64,000 nucleotides of DNA. Origin: Emcibacter sp. SYSU 3D8 (GTDB lineage Bacteria > Pseudomonadota > Alphaproteobacteria > SMXS01). The translations under genes were made by a program, and so were the position numbers. The notes beneath the pieces were generated by a model, which was not told where the DNA came from, did not search any database, and saw only the letters and a list, made by a program, of their open reading frames with translations. The stretch is taken from the NCBI RefSeq assembly GCF_039655875.1, contig NZ_JBBYXK010000003.1:496001-560000 (forward strand), written 5' to 3'. Of the stretch, positions 1-8,728 are shown in pieces (position 1 is the stretch's first letter; every line of letters begins with the position of its first letter).

Positions 1-825
1 GTGATTGATACGCCCCTTGCGGAAGGACTGATCGCCGGCATGTCGGTGGGCCTTGCCGCGCAGGGCTTCCGGCCGGTCGCCGAGATCCAGTTCATGGGCT
101 TCGTGTATCCGGCCATCGACCAGATCGTGAACCATGCCTCCCGGCTTCGGAACCGCACGCGCGGCCGGCTCAGCTGCCCCATGGTGCTGCGCATGCCCAT
201 GGGCACCGGCATCAAGGCGCCCGAGCATCACTCGGAAAGCATGGAGGCCATGTTCGCGCATGTGCCTGGATTACGGGTTGTCATTCCCTCGTCCCCGATG
301 CGGGCCTATGGCTTGCTGCTCGCCGCGATCCGCGATCCGGACCCGGTGATCTTCCTTGAGCCCACGCGCATCTACCGCGCGGTTCGGGAAGAGGTCGAGG
401 ACCATGGCGAGGCCGCCGAGCTCGACCGTTGCTTCGTGCTGCGCGAGGGCGGCGACATCACGCTCGTCACCTGGGGCGCCATGACCCGCGAGACCCTGGC
501 TGCCGCCGATGCGCTGGCCGAAGAAGGCATCCATGCCGAGGTGATCGACGTCGCCACCATCAAGCCGCTGGACGAAGACACCATCCTCCAGTCTGTCGGC
601 AAGACCGGGCGCTGCGTCATCGTCCACGAGGCGGCGCTGACTGGCGGCTTCGGCGGCGAGATCGCCGCCCGCCTCGCCGACAGGGGCCTGCTCTCGCTGA
701 CCGCGCCGGTCCGGCGGGTCGCCGGCTGGGACACGGTCATGCCGCTGCCCCGCATGGAGGATCTGTACCTGCCCAGCGTCGCCCGCATCCTCAAGGCCGC
801 GCGAGAAACGGTGAGCTACCAATGA
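1..825 (+). CDS. 2-oxoacid dehydrogenase E1 component, beta subunit (5' end outside window)
   Basis: This is the beta subunit of the thiamine-diphosphate-dependent E1 enzyme that decarboxylates pyruvate or a branched-chain 2-oxoacid in the cytoplasmic dehydrogenase complex. The 274 visible residues match the transketolase-like pyrimidine-binding domain (DTPLAEG near the visible start, MPMGTGIKAPEHHSES in the middle) and the C-terminal transketolase domain (ITLVTWGAMTRETL, HEAALTGGFGGEIAARL). The family is usually about 325-340 residues, so roughly 50-60 N-terminal residues lie before the window; the GTG at base 1 is not claimed as the start. The stop overlaps the next ATG by 4 bp, so E1 beta and E2 are translationally coupled. 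The substrate (pyruvate, acetoin or branched-chain) cannot be decided here. Confidence 0.93.
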   Translation: MIDTPLAEGLIAGMSVGLAAQGFRPVAEIQFMGFVYPAIDQIVNHASRLRNRTRGRLSCPMVLRMPMGTGIKAPEHHSESMEAMFAHVPGLRVVIPSSPMRAYGLLLAAIRDPDPVIFLEPTRIYRAVREEVEDHGEAAELDRCFVLREGGDITLVTWGAMTRETLAAADALAEEGIHAEVIDVATIKPLDEDTILQSVGKTGRCVIVHEAALTGGFGGEIAARLADRGLLSLTAPVRRVAGWDTVMPLPRMEDLYLPSVARILKAARETVSYQ

Positions 826-1946
826 GCCTGTTCAAGCTGCCTGATCTGGGCGAGGGCCTGCAGGAGGCCGAAATTGTGACCTGGCATGTGGGCGAGGGCG
901 ATCATGTGGTCGCCGACCAGCCATTGGTCTCCGTCGAGACGGAAAAGGCCGTTGTCGAGGTGCCGTCGCCCTGGTCGGGACGGGTTAAGGCCTTGTTCGC
1001 CCAGACCGGCGACACCGTCGCGGTGGGCGCCGACCTGGTCGACATCGAGCAGGAGATCGGCGCCGACACGGGGACGGTCGTCGGCAGCGTGTCGTCTTCT
1101 CCGGCCCCGCCAGCCGCGGCAAAACCCGCCCCGCCTGCCGCGGCGCGGGGCGAGGTGGTGAAATGCACGCCGGCTGTCCGGGCGCTTGCCCGTGACCTGG
1201 GCGTCGATCTGGCGACGCTCGCGCCCAGCGGCGCACACGGCCAGGTCACCCGCGAGGACGTGGAAGCCGCCGCCACCGGTGGTGCCAGGCACGAACCCGC
1301 CCGGGCCGACCTGGAGTGGCAGAAGGTGCGCGGCGTGCGCCGGGCCATGGCGCGCAACATGGCGGCGTCGGGCCGCTCGGTGGTGCCCGCCACCATCATG
1401 GACGAGGCCGATATTCACGGCTGGGCCGAGAACGCCGACGTCACCATGCGGCTGGTGCGTGCCATGGCGGCCGGTGTCGCCGCGTCACCCGGCCTCAATG
1501 CCTGGTACGACGCGGCGGGCGAGCGCTTGCTGGTTCATCCCGAGGTTCATCTGGGTATCGCCGTCGATACCGGGGATGGCCTGTTCGTGCCGGTGCTCAA
1601 CGATGTCGCCAACCGCCCGCTCGATGACCTCAAACGCGGTCTCGAGGCGCTGAAGGCCGCGGTCCGCTCGCGGGAGATACCACTCGAGCATCTCAGGGGC
1701 CAGACCATCTCGCTGTCGAATTTCGGCACCCTTGGCGGACGTCACGCCCATCTGGCGATTGTCCCGCCCCAGGTCGCCATCGCTGGCGCAGGCCGGATCG
1801 TCCGCAAGGTGGTTCCCGATGGCGACGGCGTCGCCGTCCATCCGGTGCTGCCCATGTCGCTGACCTTCGATCACCGGGTGGTGACCGGCGGCGAGGCGGC
1901 CAGGTTCCTGATGGCGCTCATTCTCGATTTGGAAAAGAGCGGGTAG
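822..1946 (+). CDS. 2-oxoacid dehydrogenase E2, dihydrolipoamide acyltransferase
   Basis: The 374-residue protein has the standard E2 layout: one lipoyl domain (residues 1-78, lipoylated Lys42 in VETEKAVVEV), an Ala/Pro linker, a peripheral subunit-binding domain (about 113-150, CTPAVRALARDLGVDL) and the acyltransferase core (about 160-374). It passes the acyl group from E1 to CoA. The start is the ATG that overlaps the E1 beta stop. The catalytic motif reads DHRVVTGGEA: His351 is kept, but the Asp usual in the DHRxxDG motif is Thr355. Some E2-like proteins carry this variant, so it need not mean loss of activity. E3 is not in the window. Confidence 0.93.
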   Translation: MSLFKLPDLGEGLQEAEIVTWHVGEGDHVVADQPLVSVETEKAVVEVPSPWSGRVKALFAQTGDTVAVGADLVDIEQEIGADTGTVVGSVSSSPAPPAAAKPAPPAAARGEVVKCTPAVRALARDLGVDLATLAPSGAHGQVTREDVEAAATGGARHEPARADLEWQKVRGVRRAMARNMAASGRSVVPATIMDEADIHGWAENADVTMRLVRAMAAGVAASPGLNAWYDAAGERLLVHPEVHLGIAVDTGDGLFVPVLNDVANRPLDDLKRGLEALKAAVRSREIPLEHLRGQTISLSNFGTLGGRHAHLAIVPPQVAIAGAGRIVRKVVPDGDGVAVHPVLPMSLTFDHRVVTGGEAARFLMALILDLEKSG

Positions 1947-1967
1947 GAGGCGCATGATCAAAGGTCA

Positions 1968-1989
1968 GGCGCCGGGAACGAACGGCGCC
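1968..1989 (+). terminator. hairpin after the E1/E2 genes
   Basis: A 7-bp perfect inverted repeat (GGCGCCG and CGGCGCC, 8-nt loop) lies 22 bp after the E2 stop. There is no T-run, so it may only stabilise the mRNA 3' end or aid Rho-dependent termination. Confidence 0.35.
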
Positions 1990-2045
1990 CTGGGAGGCAC
2001 GAAGGGATAGAGAGTTACTCAGGTACGAAAGAAGGAGAATGCGTC

Positions 2046-2612
2046 ATGGAGATACCGCTGGAGATCGCCTTTGAAGGACTGGAGCCTTCCGAAACCGTGG
2101 CGGCCCGTGTTCGACAGGAAGCCTCCAAGCTGGAGCACTTCTACCACCGGATTACCTCGTGCCGCGTGGTCATCGACAAACCCCATCAGCATCACCAGAA
2201 AGGCAATGCCTTTTACGTCCGCATCCATGTGACCCTGCCCGGCGGCGGCGATGTGATCGTCAGCAAGGATCCCGGGCACCGGCGATCGCATTCGGACGTC
2301 TATAACGCCATTCATGACGCCTTCGCGGCGGCCAAGCGACAGTTGCAGGACGCCATGCGCAAGCGCCAGTTGCGCACCCGGCACCGCGAGGCGCTGCCGC
2401 CCGGTATCATCGCCAAGATCTATCCCTATGAGGGCTACGGCCTGATCGCCGGCCCGGGCGGCCGCGACCTGTACTTCGATCGGGACAGCGTGGCCGACGG
2501 CGCTTTTGAAAATCTCGAGGCTGGTCAGGAGGTGGTCTTCTCCGAAACCGTCGGCGAACATGGCGCGCAGGCGGTCGCGGTCCGCGTCATCGCGCCCCGC
2601 CGCGTGCACTGA
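2046..2612 (+). CDS. HPF/RaiA-family ribosome-associated protein with C-terminal cold-shock-like domain
   Basis: Residues 1-110 resemble the hibernation-promoting factor fold (start MEIPLEIAFEGLEPSE, conserved CRVVIDKPHQHHQKGN), which binds the decoding centre of idle 30S subunits. Residues about 125-186 resemble a cold-shock/OB nucleic-acid-binding domain (GIIAKIYPYEGYGLIAGPGG, then DLYFDRDSV and GQEVVFSE). The start is set by GAAGGAGAA 7 nt upstream of the ATG. The 188-residue length is close to long HPF, but the C-terminal half is a cold-shock-like domain instead of the usual HPF dimerisation domain. The gene stands alone between two other operons. Confidence 0.85.
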   Translation: MEIPLEIAFEGLEPSETVAARVRQEASKLEHFYHRITSCRVVIDKPHQHHQKGNAFYVRIHVTLPGGGDVIVSKDPGHRRSHSDVYNAIHDAFAAAKRQLQDAMRKRQLRTRHREALPPGIIAKIYPYEGYGLIAGPGGRDLYFDRDSVADGAFENLEAGQEVVFSETVGEHGAQAVAVRVIAPRRVH

Positions 2613-2696
2613 AGGGCTGAACCGCGCCATTTCCCCATGGCCATTCGCCGGTGAAGCCACTAGTTTCGCGGGCGAACGGATAGATGGAGTGGGGAC

Positions 2697-3698
2697 ATGG
2701 CGCTCAAGCAACGCATCGCGGTCACATTGCCCGGCGGACCGAAGATTCAGGATACCGTCGAGCGGGTCAAATGGGCCGAGGCCAATGGCTATGACGATGC
2801 CTGGTTCGGCGATGGCGGCGCGCCGGATTCGCTGACCAGTACAGCGGCCATCGCGCATCACACCAGCCGTCTGCGCCTTGGCGTCGCCGTGACGCCGGTG
2901 TTCACCCGCACACCCGCCGTGCTCGCCGCCACCGCCAATGTGCTGGGCCAGATCCTGCCGGGCCGGTTCGTCATGGGCCTGGGCGCATCGAGCCAGAACA
3001 TGATGGATGGCTGGCATGGCGTGCCGCTGCAGAAGCCGGTCACCCGCGTCAAGGAAACCGCGATCATGGTCAAGTCCATGCTGGCGGGTGAGAAGTCGAA
3101 CTTCGATCTCGAGACCCTGCGCAGCCACGGCTACATCCAGCAGAAGCTGGACGTGCCGGTGCCGGTCTACATGGCCGCCTTGCGCTCGGGCATGATCGAA
3201 ACCGCCGCCGAGTTCAGCGACGGCGTCATCTTCAATTTGTGGCCCAAGCGCGCCCTGCCCAAGATGATCGAGCATGTGAAGATCGGCGCCCGGCGCGCCG
3301 GCAAGGATCCGGACTCGGTAGAGGTGGTAAACCGTCACATGGTGCTGGTGACCGACGACAAGGAAAGCGCCCGGGCGCGCTTCCGGGCAGCCTTCGCACC
3401 CTATTACGCCACGCCGGTCTACAACAATTTCCTCGCCTGGGCCGGATATGAGGACGCCGCTGCCGTCATCCGCGAAGGGTGGGCGCAGAAGGACCGTAAC
3501 AAGACCACCGGCGCGCTCTCCGACGAGATGGTGGATGAAATCGCCATCATCGGCACGGAGGCCGAGTGCCGCGAACGGCTGAAATGGTGCGCCGATACCG
3601 GCATCCATACCCATATCATCGCACCGCTGGGCGGCGCGACTTCCGAGGAGGTCGCGCGCACCTTCGCCGCGTTCACGCCGGACAACCTTAAATTGTAA
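2697..3698 (+). CDS. LLM-class flavin-dependent oxidoreductase (luciferase-like)
   Basis: This 333-residue cytoplasmic enzyme belongs to the bacterial luciferase-like superfamily (TIM barrel using FMN or F420). Typical signatures are ERVKWAEANGYDDAWFGDG at the N-terminus, LRLGVAVTPVFTRTPAVLA, and LPGRFVMGLGASS in the middle. GGAGTGGGGAC precedes the ATG and fixes the start. The overall pattern is closer to the 5,10-methylene-H4MPT reductase/F420 branch than to FMN monooxygenases, but the cofactor and substrate cannot be read from sequence alone. It is a single gene with no clear operon partner. Confidence 0.85.
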   Translation: MALKQRIAVTLPGGPKIQDTVERVKWAEANGYDDAWFGDGGAPDSLTSTAAIAHHTSRLRLGVAVTPVFTRTPAVLAATANVLGQILPGRFVMGLGASSQNMMDGWHGVPLQKPVTRVKETAIMVKSMLAGEKSNFDLETLRSHGYIQQKLDVPVPVYMAALRSGMIETAAEFSDGVIFNLWPKRALPKMIEHVKIGARRAGKDPDSVEVVNRHMVLVTDDKESARARFRAAFAPYYATPVYNNFLAWAGYEDAAAVIREGWAQKDRNKTTGALSDEMVDEIAIIGTEAECRERLKWCADTGIHTHIIAPLGGATSEEVARTFAAFTPDNLKL

Positions 3699-4129
3699 AT
3701 AGGGCTGACATGCTGCTCGCGCAGGATGAAATTGGTTCCAATTGTGGTCGAATTGTGTTGGATTGAGTCTTGAGATTCGGTACTTTAGACAAAATTTGAA
3801 CGAATCCCATTGTTTGGAACTTGCGCGGGCGGCAGTGGCGGCCTGGTGTTTGTAGTATTGAAGCCGCCGGCAGTTCGGCCAGCGGCTGATGGGGGCGCGG
3901 GACCCGGCCCGCCTCGTCAAAATCCGGTGTGAAAGAGGCGCCTTGCGGCGCCTCTTTTTTTGTGCACGGCCCGGTACCGGCGCGACCGGCAGCCGGCCAG
4001 TCCTGTGCCGGGTCTGGTTGCCCGTTTGCCGGATTGTGCTGATAGCTTCTGCTTTTAGGTGTTATGATACCGCAACCGGAAGCCACGGCCTCGGGGAGGC
4101 CGACCGGGACCGGCAAAAGGGGAAATGGG
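3699..4129. other. intergenic region with an isolated terminator; possible small RNA
   Basis: The 431-bp gap has no supported coding sequence. Its first part (about 3720-3830) is clearly more AT-rich than the surroundings. A strong terminator lies at 3934-3961, about 235 bp after the preceding stop. A loose promoter-like pair TTGAGT/TAGACA with 17-bp spacing is seen near 3763-3791. Together these could bound a small RNA of about 160 nt, but I recognise no known RNA family. Confidence 0.35.
3934..3961 (+). terminator. Rho-independent terminator
   Basis: A perfect 9-bp stem (AGAGGCGCC/GGCGCCTCT) with a TTGC loop is followed directly by seven T. It ends either the long 3' end of the upstream oxidoreductase mRNA or an unannotated small RNA. 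Confidence 0.85.
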
Positions 4130-4816
4130 ATGCTCAAGAAACTGGGTGCGGAATTCATCGGCACGTTCTGGCTGGTGCTGGGCGGCTGCGGTGCGGCGAT
4201 CTTTGCCGCGTCTTTCGGCGACTTTGGCATCGGATTTGCCGGCGTCGCCCTGGCCTTTGGCCTGACGGTCGTGACCATGGCCTATGCCCTCGGGCATGTT
4301 TCCGGTGGCCATTTCAACCCGGCGGTGACCATTGGCCTTTGGGCCGGTGGGCGGTGTCCGACGGGCGATGTCGCACCCTATGTGGTGGTGCAGGTGCTGG
4401 GCGCGATCGCGGCCGCGGGGGTGCTCTTCGTCATCGCCAGTGGTGAACCCGGCTTCGAGGTCGGCGGCTTCGCGGCAAACGGTTTTGGCGAACATTCGCC
4501 GGGCGGCTACAGCCTGGTCGCCTGTCTGGTGGCCGAGGCGGTTCTGACGGCCGGCTTCCTGGTCGTCATCATGGGCGCGACCGACACGCGGGCGCCTGCG
4601 GGCTTCGGCCCGCTGGCCATCGGGCTGTCACTGACCCTGATCCATCTGATCAGCATTCCCATCACCAATACCTCGGTCAATCCGGCACGCAGCACGGGGC
4701 CGGCGCTGATTGTCGGCGGCTGGGCGCTGCATCAGCTCTGGCTCTTCTGGGTGGCGCCGATCGTGGGCGGCATTATCGGTGCAGGCGTCTACCGGGCCCT
4801 GTTCGGCAGCAAGTAG
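4130..4816 (+). CDS. aqpZ: aquaporin Z-type water channel
   Basis: The 228-residue inner-membrane channel conducts water across the cytoplasmic membrane. It has six hydrophobic segments and both half-helix motifs, HFNPAVT (NPA at 63-65) and [11 protein letters not shown] (NPA at 184-186). The selectivity-filter positions read Phe43, His172, Thr181 and Arg187, the narrow water-selective set of AqpZ and not the wider glycerol-facilitator set. Length matches the E. coli protein (231). The start is the ATG after AAAAGGGGAAATGGG; an in-frame ATG at 4064 lacks a comparable site. It converges with the next gene, 5 bp apart. Confidence 0.96.
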   Translation: MLKKLGAEFIGTFWLVLGGCGAAIFAASFGDFGIGFAGVALAFGLTVVTMAYALGHVSGGHFNPAVTIGLWAGGRCPTGDVAPYVVVQVLGAIAAAGVLFVIASGEPGFEVGGFAANGFGEHSPGGYSLVACLVAEAVLTAGFLVVIMGATDTRAPAGFGPLAIGLSLTLIHLISIPITNTSVNPARSTGPALIVGGWALHQLWLFWVAPIVGGIIGAGVYRALFGSK

Positions 4817-4821
4817 GACGC

Positions 4822-6366
4822 TCACTCGTCCGGTGCGAGCGCCGGGAGAGCCTGTCCCTGGAAACCTGCCGATGACAGTCCGCACAGGGCCGTCAGTGAC
4901 GGCGCGAGGTCGATGACGTCGATATCCTGATTGAGCGTGCGGTGCCCGAAGCCGGGCCCGTTCAACATCATCAGCGCGTCAGGGCGATGATCACCGGTGC
5001 GGATGGTCGGGTGCGGGTGGACCAGACGGCCGATGGCGGGTGACGAGACCACCCGGATGGGCTTTTCGCGGTTCCAGGTGACCAGCAGGTCGGGCAAGGT
5101 CTCGGCTTTCGGTCCATTGTGATGGTCCCGGGTGCGCACGATTTCCGTTACCAGCGGTCCGCCGGTCTCGTCGTTGCGTACTTCGCCAAGCTCGGCGATC
5201 AACCGGTTGCAAAGCGCTTCGTATTCGTCCCCTGGCCGGACGATGCCGTGCGGATCACGTCCCACCAGGTTGATCCTGATTCCGCTGGTCCGCTCGTTGC
5301 AGTTGGTCTCGAAGCACAACCTCTTCTCGGGCGACGGCAGAAATCCTTCCCGGTAGAACGAGTTCCGCGCGGCATTGTGCAGCGGAAGGAGGCGGTGGCG
5401 GATCGACAGCGGCACCGTGCGCCACACCCGGCGCAGGCCGGACACAAAGCTGTTGCGGCCCTCGTGCATCTCGCCGTTGATGCGTGCCAGCACCCGGTCC
5501 AGCAGGCGCAGTCCGGTATAGCCGTTGCCGATTCCCTGGCTCATATAGGTCATCACCGTCACGTCGGCACCGGCCTGGCGCCGGATCGCGCCGACGGCGT
5601 CGTCGATGGCCATGTAGATGGTCTTGAGCGGATCGCCGATCGCCGCCGCAACGGCCGGATCGTGCTCCTCGTGGGAGGGATCGTGCACATTCCAGCAATG
5701 ATGGCCCGCGCAATGGGCGTCCATGAACGTGACCATGAAGAAGTCCCATTCCTCCCGCGCCATCAGATCCAGTGTCAGCGCGCGTTTGCGGTCCACCCGG
5801 TGCAGAAGCGCGTCGGTGAACCAGCGCACCTGCTCCAGGCTGCGCGGTTGATGGTAGTCGCACATGTGGCCGCCCAGCGGATCCGGGCCATAATCCCGCT
5901 CGATCGTCGCCTTCAATTCGGGCGGATGTGTCCGCATCTTCATGGTGGCGCTGCCGCCCGCCGGCGCATGGGCGAACCAGTCGATCACCCGTGTGCCGCG
6001 GTTGGCGGTGGTCTCGGACGGCACGACCGCGTCGATCACGATGGACTTGCCCCCCGAATCGTCAATCCTCGACCAGAACGGACGGAAGTCGATCTCGTCC
6101 GGTCGGTGCGGGCGGTACAGATAGGTCTCGGGATCGAGATGGCGGATGCCGTCGAACAGCCCGTGAACTGCCGGATTGCAGCCATAGGCGAAGCTTGCCC
6201 AGAGCGAGCCTGATTCCATGCCGGTGGGATTGCGCACGCCGGCGGTGACGCCGGTCGCCATCTGTGCCGCCAGATTGGGCAGCGCGCCCTCGTCGATCCA
6301 TTGTCGGGCCAGCCCCCTGTCGAAGGCGTCGAGGCCGATAATGAGCAGTTTGGATTTGCGTGTCAT
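4822..6366 (-). CDS. type I phosphodiesterase / nucleotide pyrophosphatase-family protein
   Basis: This 514-residue protein has the alkaline-phosphatase-superfamily metal sites: an N-terminal Asp in LLIIGLDAFDRGL, a FMDAHCAGHHCWN segment (Asp/His ligands) near residue 210, and DHRPDALMML near the end. Such enzymes hydrolyse phosphodiester or pyrophosphate bonds using two Zn ions. There is no signal peptide, so a cytoplasmic location is likely. AGGGGGCTAC precedes the ATG. The usual catalytic Thr/Ser region reads NPTGMESGSLWAS, so the nucleophile is not certain. Substrate unknown; no operon partner. Confidence 0.82.
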   Translation of the reverse strand: MTRKSKLLIIGLDAFDRGLARQWIDEGALPNLAAQMATGVTAGVRNPTGMESGSLWASFAYGCNPAVHGLFDGIRHLDPETYLYRPHRPDEIDFRPFWSRIDDSGGKSIVIDAVVPSETTANRGTRVIDWFAHAPAGGSATMKMRTHPPELKATIERDYGPDPLGGHMCDYHQPRSLEQVRWFTDALLHRVDRKRALTLDLMAREEWDFFMVTFMDAHCAGHHCWNVHDPSHEEHDPAVAAAIGDPLKTIYMAIDDAVGAIRRQAGADVTVMTYMSQGIGNGYTGLRLLDRVLARINGEMHEGRNSFVSGLRRVWRTVPLSIRHRLLPLHNAARNSFYREGFLPSPEKRLCFETNCNERTSGIRINLVGRDPHGIVRPGDEYEALCNRLIAELGEVRNDETGGPLVTEIVRTRDHHNGPKAETLPDLLVTWNREKPIRVVSSPAIGRLVHPHPTIRTGDHRPDALMMLNGPGFGHRTLNQDIDVIDLAPSLTALCGLSSAGFQGQALPALAPDE

Positions 6367-6446
6367 GTAGCCCCCTGCTGCAAGCTACGGTACGCGAGAG
6401 CCGAGGGCAACTGGCGGGACCTGGTTTGGCGTTGTCCCGGGAGAGA

Positions 6447-7100
6447 TCAGAACTCGACGTCGAGTTCTTCCAGTTCCTCGGGTTCCGCCTTGGCGGCGTC
6501 GGTCCATTCGACCATCAGCGGCCAGGCCAGGATGCGTTCGGCATAGGCGGCGCATTCCTTGTCCAGCTTGACGTCGTAGGTGCGGAAGCGGGTGCAGACC
6601 GGCGCATACATGGCGTCCGCCATGGACAGATCGCCATACAGATACGGGCCGCCGTTGGACAGCAGGCACTCGCGCCAGATGGTGATGATCCGGTCGATAT
6701 CGGCTTGCGCGCCCGCCCAGATCTTGAAGTCGGGGAAACGGGCCTTCAGGTTCATCGGCAGTGCCGATCGGAGATTGGCGAACCCGGAATGCATTTCGCC
6801 GGCGATGGACCGGCAATGGGCGCGGTCGACGGAGTCGGTCGGGAACAGCCCGGCGCCCGGGTTGATCTCGTGGAGATACTCGGCGATGGCCAATGTGTCC
6901 CAGACCGAGACACCCTCATGGGTAAGCCGCGGCACCTGAAACGAGGGTGACAGCAGCAGCAGTTCGGCGCGGGTCGACGGATCGTCGGCCGGCAAGACCT
7001 CCTCCTTGAAGTCCAGCCCGGCCATTCTGGTCAGCAACCAGCCGCGCAGCGACCACGAGGAATAATTCTTGCTGCTGATCGTCAGTGTTGCCTTGCCCAT
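6447..7100 (-). CDS. glutathione S-transferase family protein
   Basis: The 217-residue protein has an N-terminal thioredoxin-like GST domain (KNYSSWSLRGWLLTRMAGL, Ser pair in the active-site position; SPSFQVPRLTHEG; VWDTLAIAEYLHE) and a helical C-terminal domain with PYLYGDLSMADAMYAPV. GSTs conjugate glutathione to electrophiles or act as isomerases in the cytoplasm. GGAGAAGGAAC precedes the ATG. It lies 80 bp from the phosphodiesterase on the same strand and may share its transcript. The last ten residues are unusually acidic (EPEELEELDVEF). Substrate unknown. Confidence 0.9.
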   Translation of the reverse strand: MGKATLTISSKNYSSWSLRGWLLTRMAGLDFKEEVLPADDPSTRAELLLLSPSFQVPRLTHEGVSVWDTLAIAEYLHEINPGAGLFPTDSVDRAHCRSIAGEMHSGFANLRSALPMNLKARFPDFKIWAGAQADIDRIITIWRECLLSNGGPYLYGDLSMADAMYAPVCTRFRTYDVKLDKECAAYAERILAWPLMVEWTDAAKAEPEELEELDVEF

Positions 7101-7368
7101 GTTCCTTCTCCGCCGGCATTGCCGTGCGTTGTGTCGCTCAACCCCACGATTCTGATCGGTTCCGGCGAATTGTGCAAGTGCGAAAAGATATTTGCGAACG
7201 AGGCTAAATATTACGCCATACTGCTCGGAATTGAGGCAAAGTAACGAGATGTTGCGTGCGCAGAAGTCTCTCGCGGTGCAGCAAAAAATGCATTAGCCTG
7301 ATGCTCCAGCGGCTTTGGCGCATGATGCGGCGACCGCCCCACACGATTGACCGGATCCGCCCAAGCGC

Positions 7369-8586
7369 ATGATCTACCTCGCTTACCAGACCGCCACCAA
7401 CTTCATGGAGCCATTCCGCGCCGTCGCGCAGATAGCGTCGTCCATGTTCGGAAACCCGGCCAGCGGCATGGCGGACAATTACATGTTCCGCACCATGGCG
7501 GCGTCGTTCGAACTGCTCAGCCGTACCAAGCTCACCCACGGACGGCCATCCTATGGCCTCGACACGGTCAAGGTCGGCAATCGCGAGGTCGAGGTTGTCG
7601 AGGAGGCGGCTTTCGCGACGCCGTTCGGCACCTTGCTGCGCTTCCGGAAGGACATCGAGACGGCGCAGCCGCGGGTGCTGCTGGTGGCGCCGCTGTCGGG
7701 ACATTTTGCCACGCTGCTGCGCAATACGGTCGAGACGCTGCTGCCGGAGAACGACGTCTATATCACCGACTGGCACAATGCGCGGGACATCCCGGTCTCT
7801 GCCGGCGTGTTCGGATTCGATGAATATGTGGATCACGTCATCCAGTTCCTGGAACAGATGGGACCGGGCGCTCACGTCATCGCGGTGTGCCAGCCCTGCG
7901 TGCAGGTGCTGGTCGCGGCCGCGGTGATGGCGCAGACACAGAATCCGGCACAGCCGCTCAGCATGACCCTGATGGCTGGCCCCATCGATACGCGGATCAA
8001 TCCCACCAAGGTCAATGACCTGGCCACCAGCCATTCGATCGACTGGTTCGAGAAGAACCTGATCTCGACAGTGCCCTGGGGCTTCGCCGGCGCCGGGCGG
8101 CGGGTCTATCCGGGCTTCGTGCAGCTCACTGCATTCATGAGCATGAACATGGACCGGCACGTCAAGGCGCACACCGAGCTGTTCGAGCACCTGGTGAATG
8201 GCGACGTGGACAAGGCGGACGCGACGAAGACCTTCTACGACGAATATTTCGCCGTGCTCGACCTGCCGGCCGAGTTCTACCTGGAGACCGTTCAGCGGGT
8301 GTTCCAGGAAGCCAGACTCGCACAGGGTAATCTGGAATGGCGCGGCATGAAGGTGGATCCGTCGGCAATCCGGCGCACCTCGCTGCTCACCGTCGAAGGC
8401 GAGCGCGACGACATCTGCGCGGTTGGCCAGACCATGGCGGCCCAGGATCTGTGCAGCAAGCTGCGGCCCTACCGCAAGCGTCACCACATGCAGCCCGGCG
8501 TGGGACATTATGGCGTGTTCAGCGGCCGGCGCTGGCAGAGCCAGATCTATCCGCTGGTCCGCAACATGATGCTGGCGAGCGAATAG
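7369..8586 (+). CDS. phaZ: intracellular polyhydroxyalkanoate depolymerase
   Basis: This enzyme breaks down stored poly(3-hydroxybutyrate) granules in the cytoplasm. The 405-residue protein starts like PhaZ (MIYLAYQTATNFMEPFRAVA) and has an alpha/beta-hydrolase core with the Cys-type nucleophile motif VCQPCV (Cys174), the TDWHNARDIP segment (131-142) and a C-terminal catalytic His in QPGVGHYGVFSGRRW. The length is typical. The ribosome site is weak; family alignment favours this ATG over the one at 7405. The 268-bp upstream gap presumably holds its promoter. Products would enter the beta-oxidation pathway encoded nearby. Confidence 0.92.
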   Translation: MIYLAYQTATNFMEPFRAVAQIASSMFGNPASGMADNYMFRTMAASFELLSRTKLTHGRPSYGLDTVKVGNREVEVVEEAAFATPFGTLLRFRKDIETAQPRVLLVAPLSGHFATLLRNTVETLLPENDVYITDWHNARDIPVSAGVFGFDEYVDHVIQFLEQMGPGAHVIAVCQPCVQVLVAAAVMAQTQNPAQPLSMTLMAGPIDTRINPTKVNDLATSHSIDWFEKNLISTVPWGFAGAGRRVYPGFVQLTAFMSMNMDRHVKAHTELFEHLVNGDVDKADATKTFYDEYFAVLDLPAEFYLETVQRVFQEARLAQGNLEWRGMKVDPSAIRRTSLLTVEGERDDICAVGQTMAAQDLCSKLRPYRKRHHMQPGVGHYGVFSGRRWQSQIYPLVRNMMLASE

Positions 8587-8688
8587 GCGGCATTCGGCGG
8601 CTCCACGATGGCATGGGCCGCCACCCGTACAGTGTGATCACGTATGCGGATGTAGTCCTTGGTGCTGTGAGAAGTGGCCCGGAAATGA

Positions 8689-8728
8689 GTGGGGCGGCAC
8701 AGCTAGAAAATTAACTGTGCCGCCCCGC
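8689..8728 (+). terminator. long perfect hairpin after phaZ
   Basis: GGGGCGGCACAG and CTGTGCCGCCCC form a 12-bp perfect stem around a 12-nt AT-rich loop, about 100 bp after the phaZ stop. There is no T-run, so it is either a transcript 3'-end stabiliser or a dispersed palindromic repeat. Confidence 0.45.

Noticed and set aside
2019-3920. A 633-residue open frame on the minus strand
   Set aside because: It lies antisense to the HPF and LLM genes, has no recognisable domain or ribosome site, and results from the high GC content.
5119-6213. A 364-residue plus-strand open frame
   Set aside because: Antisense to the phosphodiesterase, whose metal-site motifs and ribosome site are convincing.
7141-7368. 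PhaR operator upstream of phaZ
   Set aside because: A CTGCACCGC-like word is present, but it does not form a clear dyad and the consensus is not recalled with enough certainty.
7204-8508. A 434-residue minus-strand open frame
   Set aside because: Antisense to phaZ; composition is His/Arg-rich shadow sequence.
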